From NCBI GenBank assembly GCA_903953145.1, contig CAJBIL010000007.1:1-12413 (forward strand): a DNA stretch of 12,413 bases. The letters run 5' to 3'. The translations under genes and the position numbers were made by a program. A model generated the notes under the pieces. The model did no database searches. It was not told where the DNA came from and saw only the letters and a list, made by a program, of their open reading frames with translations. Below, piece after piece: positions 6,826 to 12,413 of this stretch (its first letter is position 1; every line of letters begins with the position of its first letter). The DNA is from an uncultured beta proteobacterium (GTDB lineage: Bacteria; Pseudomonadota; Gammaproteobacteria; Burkholderiales; Rhodocyclaceae).

Positions 6826-6853
6826 AAAGGGCAGAACCGAGGTTCTGCCCTTT
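6826..6853 (-). terminator. Hairpin after the cytochrome genes, likely terminator
   Basis: A perfect 13-base inverted repeat, AAAGGGCAGAACC (6826-6838) and GGTTCTGCCCTTT (6841-6853), would form a GC-rich 12-bp stem with a four-base loop. It lies 52 bp past the stop of the diheme cytochrome gene and 66 bp before the napF start. The T-run is short: TTT at the base of the stem on the minus strand, and GTCTTTTG on the plus strand. It could work in either direction. Confidence 0.68.
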
Positions 6854-6905
6854 GTCTTTTGTCACCTTGAACGCGTTTGATTCAACGATTCAATAGCGAT
6901 ATAGC

Positions 6906-7766
6906 TTACTGCTTGGTCGCCTTGATATCCCCTTCAGCACCGAAGCCAAGCTTGTAGCCTAGCGAGATGTGATGGAAGCGGCCGGTTGCGTGATCGGCAT
7001 GAACTGCCACGCCGAATGGAACAGCCTTGCCTTCAGCCAGCGCGCCATTAAGCTTACGCGTGAAGGTCACGGTGTAGGTGCCGCCCTTGTTGTCGCCTTC
7101 AGCCTTGACGCCGGCCGTACCACCTTCCATGTTGCGCTTGTCGGTGACTGAGCCATCAACAGCCTTGGCACCCTTGGCACTCTTCCACTGCATTAGTTCG
7201 TAGGCGCCGTCCTTGGTGTACTTGGTCTTCTTGTCATCGGCGCCCGGCATGGTGCGTGCGTCGGTGTGACAGGTTGCCCAGCAGCCGAGCTGATCGCCCG
7301 GGATCGTCTTGTCACCGGCGGCGGCAGTCACCTTGTCGTTGGCGAACATCACGGCAACCTTGACTTCATTGTCCTTGTCCGCATTGTTGGCGCCACCGGC
7401 AGGTGCCTTGAAGGTCAGGCGGATGTAGGCGTTATCCTTGTCGTAGGCCGCTTGCACTGTGACCGGGAAGTTCATTGTCTTGGGCGCGCCAACCGGCTCC
7501 AGATCCTTGCCTGCCAGACGCTTCATATCAAAGTTAAGGCCGCCTTTTTCTTCGTGGCAACCCACGCAGCTTTCGCCCTTGACGAGGCCGGTACGACCGC
7601 TATGGTCAGACTTTTTGGTGACCCACTCAATCGGCGTTACGCCAGCATGGAATACCTGGACGTCACGCTTGGGTACTTTGCTCCAGTCCGGTGCGGCTTG
7701 GGCAATCTGCGAACCAAAGGCAAAAAGTGCACCGAAAACGGCTAGGGAAACGCTGGTTTTATTCAT
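6906..7766 (-). CDS. Periplasmic diheme cytochrome, ethylbenzene-dehydrogenase heme-domain type
   Basis: This is a 286-residue exported protein. Residues 1-25 form a clear Sec signal peptide ending AQA-AP. Two c-type heme sites are visible: the standard CVGCH (67-71) and an expanded CWATCH (162-167), a CX3CH motif. The middle and C-terminal parts (PVTVQAAYDKDNAYIRLTF at 101-119, VKVAVMF at 135-141, YTVTFTRKL at 231-239, VPFGVAVHADHATGRFHH at 249-266) match the pattern of the heme-binding domain related to the gamma subunit of ethylbenzene dehydrogenase and other DMSO-reductase-family enzymes. Its likely role is electron transfer in the periplasm, probably receiving electrons from the tetraheme protein encoded 74 bp upstream. 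A good ribosome binding site, GGAGAAG, precedes ATG 7766. No molybdenum catalytic subunit is nearby, so it is more likely a free-standing electron carrier than an enzyme subunit. The partner is unknown. Confidence 0.82.
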   Translation of the reverse strand: MNKTSVSLAVFGALFAFGSQIAQAAPDWSKVPKRDVQVFHAGVTPIEWVTKKSDHSGRTGLVKGESCVGCHEEKGGLNFDMKRLAGKDLEPVGAPKTMNFPVTVQAAYDKDNAYIRLTFKAPAGGANNADKDNEVKVAVMFANDKVTAAAGDKTIPGDQLGCWATCHTDARTMPGADDKKTKYTKDGAYELMQWKSAKGAKAVDGSVTDKRNMEGGTAGVKAEGDNKGGTYTVTFTRKLNGALAEGKAVPFGVAVHADHATGRFHHISLGYKLGFGAEGDIKATKQ

Positions 7767-7840
7767 TTGTCTTCTCCACTCGGTTAAACAGGTGTTTATT
7801 TGGGTTTGAGCACTTATTCAATGACGATTGCCGAAGCAAA

Positions 7841-8428
7841 TTATTCGTCGTCATCCTCTTTCATGCCTTTTGGTTTGTGGTGCGCGATACCTTTGTGACA
7901 GTCGATACAGGTCTTTTTGTCGTCCTGGGCAATCTTATGCATTTTTGAGGCGCGCAGCTTTTGTTTCTCGATATCCATCGCGGTGAAGGAGTGGCAATTG
8001 CGGCATTCGCGCGAATCGCTATTCTTCATGCGCTCCCATTCGTGCGTTGCGAGTTCAAGTCGCTTGGCTTCGAATTTTTCCTTGGTGTCGATGGTGCCCA
8101 TGATTTTGCCATAGACTTCGCCACTCGCCTGCAGCTTGCGCATCATTTTGTGGCCCCAATCCTTGGGGACGTGACAGTCAGAACAGTAGGCACGAACACC
8201 GGTGCGATTGCTGTAGTGAATAGTTGTCTTGTATTCCTGATAGACGTTGTCTTTCATTTCATGACAGGAAATACAGAATTCGAGGGTATTGGTCGCTTCC
8301 ATGGCAGTGTTGAAACCACCCCAGAAGAAGATACCGGAGATGAAGCCTACCGAAAGTAAAGCCAGCAACGAATATTTTGTGCTCGGACGCTTGAGTTTGG
8401 CCCAGAAGCCGGAAGCGTTGTCAGACAT
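7841..8428 (-). CDS. NapC/NirT/CymA-type tetraheme quinol dehydrogenase
   Basis: This is a 195-residue membrane-anchored cytochrome c. One N-terminal membrane segment (about 20-38) is followed by a periplasmic domain with four CXXCH sites: C52-H56, C82-H86, C142-H146 and C174-H178. The first is CISCHEM, with M58 placed as in the NapC/NrfH family, where a methionine ligates heme 1. Length and layout fit NapC, NirT and Shewanella CymA (187 residues), which oxidise menaquinol or ubiquinol and pass electrons to periplasmic carriers or reductases. The tail is short, charged and histidine-rich (HHKPKGMKEDDDE, 183-195). The start at ATG 8428 has a strong AGGAG seven bases upstream. The likely operon partner is the diheme cytochrome downstream. 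Sequence alone cannot tell NapC from NirT or CymA; the nearby napF favours a nitrate link but does not prove it. Confidence 0.88.
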   Translation of the reverse strand: MSDNASGFWAKLKRPSTKYSLLALLSVGFISGIFFWGGFNTAMEATNTLEFCISCHEMKDNVYQEYKTTIHYSNRTGVRAYCSDCHVPKDWGHKMMRKLQASGEVYGKIMGTIDTKEKFEAKRLELATHEWERMKNSDSRECRNCHSFTAMDIEKQKLRASKMHKIAQDDKKTCIDCHKGIAHHKPKGMKEDDDE

Positions 8429-8495
8429 GTTGTATCTCCTATCGTTAATTTTTGTATGCCCCTCGCCAATGTCGAGAGTGGCGATGCTGGCACGC

Positions 8496-8501
8496 AGTCT
8501 A
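8496..8501 (-). promoter_or_regulatory. Possible -10 element of the tetraheme gene promoter
   Basis: The minus strand reads TAGACT here (four of six matches to TATAAT). Transcription would begin near 8489, giving a leader of about 60 bases. The element is weak on its own and gains support only from its spacing to the FNR-type site, since FNR class II promoters often lack a good -35. Confidence 0.42.
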
Positions 8502-8523
8502 ACGAATGAGAAAGTTTGGCGGT

Positions 8524-8537
8524 TTGATCTAGGTTAA
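8524..8537 (-). promoter_or_regulatory. FNR/ANR/DNR-type site upstream of the tetraheme gene
   Basis: On the minus strand the sequence reads TTAACCTAGATCAA, matching TTGAT-N4-ATCAA at 8 of 10 conserved bases, with one half-site perfect. Its centre (8530.5) lies 41.5 bp from the start predicted from the -10-like element at 8496-8501, the spacing of FNR class II activation. Oxygen limitation, or nitric oxide through DNR, would then switch on the cytochrome genes. Confidence 0.6.
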
Positions 8538-8567
8538 CTTATCCCTATATTTTTAAGGTGTTGGCGG

Positions 8568-9809
8568 TTACGGCTGGACCTTGTCAATAATCAGAGGCAC
8601 GTTCGTTTTACCTGCTTTCACCCCGCTGACACTGCCGAAAAGATCGCCACTGGATGTTTGTGCTTTGCCCGCTTTGGCAATGCGCGCTTCGATACTGACC
8701 GTCTTGAAATCGGAAATCTTCCGGCCGCCGGGGAGTGCCATTGAATCATCAAAGCTGAAACTTAGTGGTAGATCGGCGACAGTTCTGCGCATTGCTGCAA
8801 GCGGCATGCGCTGGCCATCTTCGGCGCGGGCAAAGACAAAAATCACGTCGTCTGGTTTGGCTTGTCCGGCCAGTGCCGGGCTCAGGGTGACGCGGCCGCT
8901 GATGCTCGTGCTGGCGCTGACTGGCTTGTCACTTTGTGGCGGTTTCGCTGCGAGTTCCCGGGCTTTGCTAACCGCGTCGCCAAGCGCCTTGGCTTCTTCA
9001 GAGTCGGGGTCAACCTGCGTTAAAAGGCGTCCCCAGTGCGTTGCTGCTGCTGCAAAATCACGACGATCACTGGCTGCAGCGCCGGCCAGCAGGAGTGCTT
9101 GCGGCTCATCGGGGTCGAGCTTGAGTGCGCGTGCCGCAAGTTCGCTTGGTTTGCCCTGCAAATTGCCATTGTTGGCTTGAGCAACCATTTCTGCATAATC
9201 GGCAAGGAGTACCGCTTCCTTGTCGACAATTGAGCTGGCGTGGCTATAGGCGTCGGCAGCTTCAGCAAAGCGCCCGAGCACCTTGTAAGAGCGTGCCAGC
9301 ATGACCCAGCCATTGGCGTCGTCCGGATTCTGCTTGAGCTTTGCGGCCAGCTTGCTGACCATTTCTTCAACCTGTGCCGGGCTGACTCGGGGTTGAACTT
9401 GCGTCAGCAGCGGGTCAAGGCCGCGTGGGTTGCCGAGCAGAGCATAACCGCCGGCTGTCACGAGTGGCAGTGCGATGATCAGCGCTAGTGCGGTGTTGCG
9501 GCCAGTCGAAGCATGGCGTTGCGATGCGCCGCCGGTTTCCTCGATTTGTACGTCTTCGAGCAGACGGCGTTGCAGTTCGCGTTTGGCCTGTTCGAAGTCG
9601 GGTGCGGCCAGCAGGCCATCGTTGAACTCACGTTCAAGCTCGGCGAGCTGGTCTCGGAAGATCGTTAAATTCGCTTCCCGCCGTTCATTGGAAGTAGTTG
9701 CCTGGTTAGTGGCGATAGCGGTTGATTTCGCTGAACGTATCAGCGGGAGCAAAAGACGGGCGGTAACGGCAACGACGAGGAGCGCTGCGAGAATGGCAAA
9801 AGCGGTCAT
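8568..9809 (-). CDS. ccmI: Cytochrome c maturation protein CcmI (TPR apocytochrome chaperone)
   Basis: CcmI binds the C-terminus of apocytochrome c in the periplasm and hands it to the CcmF/CcmH heme ligation complex. The 413-residue protein has the expected layout: membrane segment 1 (about 3-23), a cytoplasmic loop with the family's coiled-coil motif NLTIFRDQLAELEREFNDGLL (about 47-67), membrane segment 2 (about 105-125), then a periplasmic TPR region. Repeats include WVMLARSYKVLGRFAEAADAY (168-188) and the LDPDEPQALLLAGAAASD stretch near 231-248. The C-terminal domain SGRVTLSPALAGQAKPDDVIFVFAR (about 304-328) is the usual globular end of long CcmI proteins. The start overlaps the ccmH stop as ATGA. 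It is the last gene of the ccm series here; no strong terminator hairpin follows, so read-through into the cytochrome genes is possible. Confidence 0.92.
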   Translation of the reverse strand: MTAFAILAALLVVAVTARLLLPLIRSAKSTAIATNQATTSNERREANLTIFRDQLAELEREFNDGLLAAPDFEQAKRELQRRLLEDVQIEETGGASQRHASTGRNTALALIIALPLVTAGGYALLGNPRGLDPLLTQVQPRVSPAQVEEMVSKLAAKLKQNPDDANGWVMLARSYKVLGRFAEAADAYSHASSIVDKEAVLLADYAEMVAQANNGNLQGKPSELAARALKLDPDEPQALLLAGAAASDRRDFAAAATHWGRLLTQVDPDSEEAKALGDAVSKARELAAKPPQSDKPVSASTSISGRVTLSPALAGQAKPDDVIFVFARAEDGQRMPLAAMRRTVADLPLSFSFDDSMALPGGRKISDFKTVSIEARIAKAGKAQTSSGDLFGSVSGVKAGKTNVPLIIDKVQP

Positions 9810-10273
9810 TGTTGTGAATCTTTATGCAGTAGCAGGGCATCCGCCTGTCTTTGTTCTTCGGAGTTGAGTGGTGCATCGCTAATATCGTCATTACGGCGCC
9901 GCACGTAGCGGATTAGTCCGAACAGGCCGAGTGCGAGCAAGGCTGCCGGGCCAAACCACAAGAGCAGCGTGGTGCCCTTGACGGGTGGGCGGTAACGCAC
10001 AAAGTCGCCGTAGCGGCTGACCATGAAATCCATGATTTCGGCGTCACTTTTCCCTTCATTGATCAAGGTACGGATTTCACGGCGAAGATCATTCGCCAGT
10101 TCGGCGTGCGAGCCGGAGAGCGATTCGTTCTGGCAGACCAGGCAGCGCAATTCATCAGAAATTGCCACCATGCGTTTTTCAACCACTTCGTCAGCCGCCA
10201 GGGGGGCCGCTTCCTTGGCCTGCGCAACAATGCTGCCGAGCGCCAAGGCGAGAATAAACAGCCAGCGTTTCAT
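9806..10273 (-). CDS. ccmH: Cytochrome c maturation protein CcmH (thiol oxidoreductase subunit)
   Basis: CcmH keeps the cysteines of the apocytochrome heme motif reduced, and works with CcmG and CcmF in the heme ligation complex. The 155-residue protein has a signal peptide or N-terminal anchor (1-19, cleavage likely after AQA), then the hallmark LRCLVCQNESL (42-52) with redox cysteines C44 and C47. The three-helix domain follows, with NDLRREIRTLINEGKSD (61-77) and FMVSRYGDFVRYRPP (83-97). A membrane segment (about 102-122) and a short charged cytoplasmic tail complete it. This is the short form of CcmH, with the TPR part encoded separately by ccmI, unlike the fused E. coli CcmH. It overlaps ccmG and ccmI by 4 bp at its two ends. 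Confidence 0.94.
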   Translation of the reverse strand: MKRWLFILALALGSIVAQAKEAAPLAADEVVEKRMVAISDELRCLVCQNESLSGSHAELANDLRREIRTLINEGKSDAEIMDFMVSRYGDFVRYRPPVKGTTLLLWFGPAALLALGLFGLIRYVRRRNDDISDAPLNSEEQRQADALLLHKDSQQ

Positions 10274-10854
10274 TTCGATAGCTCCGCAACCAGTGGCAGG
10301 ATCTTGCCGGAGAAGATATCCGGCGTGATCGGGCCGGTGTGTTTCATGCGAATAACGCCGGCCTTGTCGATTACATAAGTTTCGGGAACGCCATAGACGC
10401 CATAGTTGATGCCGACTCGACCGTCCAGATCAAGAACCGATAGTGTGTAAGGGTCGCCGTGCCTGGCCAGCCAGCCAGCAGCGCGCTCGATGGCCTGTTT
10501 TTGCTCGGTTGCGGGGTTGATTTTGTCCGTATCGATGCCGCCATCCCCGCGCAACTCTTTATAGTTGAGCCCGATCAGCGGCACGGTCTTGCTTTTTGCC
10601 AGTTCGACCAGAACCGGGTGTTCCTGCCGGCAGGAGACGCACCAAGAGGCCCATACGTTGAGCAGCCAGACCTTACCTTGCATTTCCTGTGGCGAAAAGG
10701 TTTTTGCAGGCGCATGAATTTGCGGCAGAGAGAACAAGGGTGCAGGTTTGCCCACCAGTGGTGAGGGAACGTCACGCGGGTTGAGGTTAAGCCCGACAGC
10801 AAGCAGGACAATCAGGACAATAAAGCCGATCAATGGCCAGAGAAATTTGTTCAT
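10270..10854 (-). CDS. ccmG: Thiol:disulfide interchange protein CcmG/DsbE
   Basis: CcmG is a membrane-tethered periplasmic thioredoxin-like protein that reduces disulfides in apocytochrome c or CcmH, drawing electrons from CcdA/DsbD. The 194-residue product has an N-terminal anchor (about 4-22), the active site WCVSC (C72, C75) and the cis-proline loop GVPETY with P157. The family signature GINYGVYGVPETYVID spans 148-163. Between NYKE (97-100) and AAGWLARHGDPY (125-136) it has a polar insertion of roughly 15-20 residues (about 101-124) that E. coli CcmG lacks; this may be a lineage feature. It sits in the ccm operon with ATGA overlaps on both sides. Confidence 0.94.
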   Translation of the reverse strand: MNKFLWPLIGFIVLIVLLAVGLNLNPRDVPSPLVGKPAPLFSLPQIHAPAKTFSPQEMQGKVWLLNVWASWCVSCRQEHPVLVELAKSKTVPLIGLNYKELRGDGGIDTDKINPATEQKQAIERAAGWLARHGDPYTLSVLDLDGRVGINYGVYGVPETYVIDKAGVIRMKHTGPITPDIFSGKILPLVAELSK

Positions 10855-12413
10855 GCGCTTTGTGTCCCTGCGTTACCCGCAGTTGTTGAGATTGTTACCG
10901 CAGCATCGGCGCGTGATTTGACCCGGTAGCGACGGTCGGACATGGCGATCAGGCCGCCGAGCGCCATCAGTACGCAACCGCCCCAGATCCAGTCGACAAA
11001 AGGCTTGTAATAAACGCGGACGGCCCAGGCGGCATCCGGTTTTGCCTTGTCAATCGGCTCGCCAAGTGAAACATAGACATCGCGCAGGAAGCCGGTATCA
11101 ATGGCGGCTTCGGTCATCGGCATCGTCGACGAAACGTAGATACGCTTTTCCGGATTCATTTTCCGGATTTGTTTTTCATTCTTGATCAGGTCAACATCAC
11201 CGACCAGCGCCGTAAAATTTGGTCCTTTTTCCTGTCGTACGCCATTAAACCGGAAGGTGTAGCCGCCAACGGCAACCGTGTCACCGATTTCCATTTTGAC
11301 GTCTTTTTCAGCCTGATAGCCATTGACCATGGTGACGCCGACGACGAAGACGGCGATGCCGACGTGCGCCGTATGCATGCCGAAGAAACTGCGCGGTTGT
11401 TTCAGCGCAGCCGCAAGGAAGGTCTGACCGGCGCGTGTCGATTGAACGCGTTCGACGAAGTTGAGTGTGCCCGAAAGGACAATCCACGCGGCGAGTAGCA
11501 GGCCGAGCGCCACCAGCGGTGTCCATTCTCCATAGAGGAAGGGCGCAGTAATGCCGACTACCGCTGCCGTGAGAAACGCCCAGCGCAGCGTGCGCGCCAG
11601 TTCGGCAAAAGTTGCGTGCTTCCAGCGCGCAAAAGGCCCGACCCCCATCAGGAACAGGGCCGGCACCATCAGGGGTGCGAACACGGTATTGAAGTAGGGG
11701 GGGCCAACCGAGAGCTTGCCGGCACCAAACGCGTCAATGGCGAGTGGGTAAAGTGTGCCGAGCAACACCGATGAGCAGGCGACAACAAGCAACACATTGT
11801 TGGTCAACAGCAGGGATTCGCGGGACAGCAGGCCGAAACGACCGCCGAGCCCCACTTTCGGTGCGCGCCAGGCAAACAGCGCGAGCGAGCCGCCGATCAC
11901 GACGACGAGGAAGGCGAGGATGAAGATGCCGCGTTTCGGATCGGTGGCGAAGGCATGCACCGAGGTCAGCACGCCGGAGCGCACGAGGAAGGTGCCGAGT
12001 AGTGACAAAGAGAAGGCCGAAATGGCCAGCAATACGGTCCAGTTCTTGAAACTGCCCCGTTTCTCGGTCACCGCCAGTGAGTGAATCAGCGCCGTACCCA
12101 CCAGCCAGGGCATGAATGAGGCGTTTTCCACCGGGTCCCAGAACCACCAGCCGCCCCAGCCCAGTTCGTAATATGCCCACCATGAGCCGAGGGCGATGCC
12201 CAGCGTCAGGAAAATCCATGCAGCGGTAGTCCACGGCCGCGACCAGCGCGCCCAGGCCGCATCCAGTTGCCCGGAAAGCAGCGCGGCGACAGCGAAGGCG
12301 TAGGCCACCGAGAAGCCCACATAGCCCATGTACAGCATCGGCGGATGAATGATCAGGCCGGGGTCTTGCAACAGCGGGTTGAGATCGCGCCCCTCTTCAG
12401 CGGCGGGCAGCAG
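10851..12413 (-). CDS. ccmF: Heme lyase subunit CcmF (5' end off window)
   Basis: CcmF is the large polytopic core of the cytochrome c heme ligation complex. The window holds its last 520 residues; the frame stays open to the right edge, so about 120-150 N-terminal residues are missing. A TTG or later ATG near 12371 should not be taken as the start, because conserved family sequence (EEGRDLNPLLQDPGLIIHPP) runs through it. Counting from the edge, H23 lies in LIIHPPMLYMG, the heme-handling WWD motif GWGGWWFWDPVEN is at 85-97, RSGVLTSVHAF has H153, and MHTAHVGIAVF has H347 and H350. The family histidines that bind heme are among these. The periplasmic segment after YQAEKDVKMEIGD and a final membrane span close the protein. 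The other ccm genes (ccmA-E) would be expected beyond the right edge. Confidence 0.95.
   Translation of the reverse strand: MLPAAEEGRDLNPLLQDPGLIIHPPMLYMGYVGFSVAYAFAVAALLSGQLDAAWARWSRPWTTAAWIFLTLGIALGSWWAYYELGWGGWWFWDPVENASFMPWLVGTALIHSLAVTEKRGSFKNWTVLLAISAFSLSLLGTFLVRSGVLTSVHAFATDPKRGIFILAFLVVVIGGSLALFAWRAPKVGLGGRFGLLSRESLLLTNNVLLVVACSSVLLGTLYPLAIDAFGAGKLSVGPPYFNTVFAPLMVPALFLMGVGPFARWKHATFAELARTLRWAFLTAAVVGITAPFLYGEWTPLVALGLLLAAWIVLSGTLNFVERVQSTRAGQTFLAAALKQPRSFFGMHTAHVGIAVFVVGVTMVNGYQAEKDVKMEIGDTVAVGGYTFRFNGVRQEKGPNFTALVGDVDLIKNEKQIRKMNPEKRIYVSSTMPMTEAAIDTGFLRDVYVSLGEPIDKAKPDAAWAVRVYYKPFVDWIWGGCVLMALGGLIAMSDRRYRVKSRADAAVTISTTAGNAGTQSA

Noticed and set aside
6877..6893. TTGATTCAACGATTCAA as an FNR site for napF
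   Set aside because: It contains a perfect TTGAT, but the partner half-site is at the wrong spacing (not N4), and it lies on the far side of the hairpin from napF.
7266..7745. Plus-strand reading frame of 159 residues opposite the diheme cytochrome gene
   Set aside because: It is an antisense shadow of a gene with signal peptide and heme motifs, and shows no family pattern or ribosome binding site.
7804..7821. TTGAGCACTTATTCAA-like sequence between the two cytochrome genes as a second FNR site
   Set aside because: The TTGA and TCAA halves are separated by eight bases rather than six, so it does not fit the FNR palindrome.
11734..12234. Minus-strand reading frame of 166 residues inside ccmF
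   Set aside because: It is an alternative frame of ccmF, with an arginine- and glycine-rich composition typical of shadow frames in GC-rich DNA.

Overview
The window looks like a chromosomal stretch from a betaproteobacterium, most likely of the Rhodocyclales (Dechloromonas/Azonexus-like). This is judged from gene order (zapD-yacG followed by a Nudix/ThiE fusion and a DUF815 ATPase), the moderately high GC content, and the cytochrome c content. No ribosomal or marker gene is present to settle the taxonomy. There are 13 protein genes and no tRNA, rRNA, CRISPR array, insertion sequence or phage gene that I could find. No intergenic stretch exceeds 300 bases.

Layout, left to right. (1) 8-960, plus strand: zapD (FtsZ-bundling protein) and yacG (zinc-binding gyrase inhibitor), overlapping by one base; the upstream partners usual for this locus (pilD, coaE) would lie off the left edge. 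(2) 978-2824, minus strand: a DUF815 AAA-type ATPase overlapping (ATGA) a Nudix hydrolase fused to a ThiE/TenI-like domain. (3) 2882-4165, plus strand: the lipoprotein murein transglycosylase mltA, divergent from the ATPase gene across only 57 bp. (4) 4172-5542, plus strand: an ammonium channel gene (amtB) behind a strong sigma-54 promoter with two NtrC-type sites, so expected to be switched on by nitrogen limitation. No glnK lies beside it. (5) 5642-6202, minus strand: an unrecognised 186-residue protein. (6) 6280-6759, minus strand: napF, a four-cluster ferredoxin-type protein. (7) 6906-8428, minus strand: a two-gene respiratory unit made of a membrane-anchored NapC/NirT/CymA-type tetraheme quinol dehydrogenase and a periplasmic diheme protein of the ethylbenzene-dehydrogenase heme-domain type. 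A good FNR/ANR-type site lies at the position expected for a class II promoter, and a hairpin follows the unit. (8) 8568-12413, minus strand: the distal half of a cytochrome c maturation operon, ccmF (truncated by the window edge), ccmG, ccmH and ccmI, all joined by 4-bp ATGA overlaps.

The right half therefore forms one theme: the Ccm apparatus attaches heme to exported apocytochromes, and directly downstream are two c-type cytochromes that probably need it. The tetraheme protein would take electrons from quinol and the diheme protein could carry them onward. The terminal reductase is not in the window, and the substrate is unknown. The most distinctive sequence signals are the CX3CH heme motif in the diheme protein, the well-spaced FNR-type and NtrC/sigma-54 regulatory sites, a CX2CX2CX2C cluster in the MltA linker, a ThiE-like domain with an altered active-site motif, and the unrecognised protein next to amtB. 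I see no convincing new defence or mobile system.
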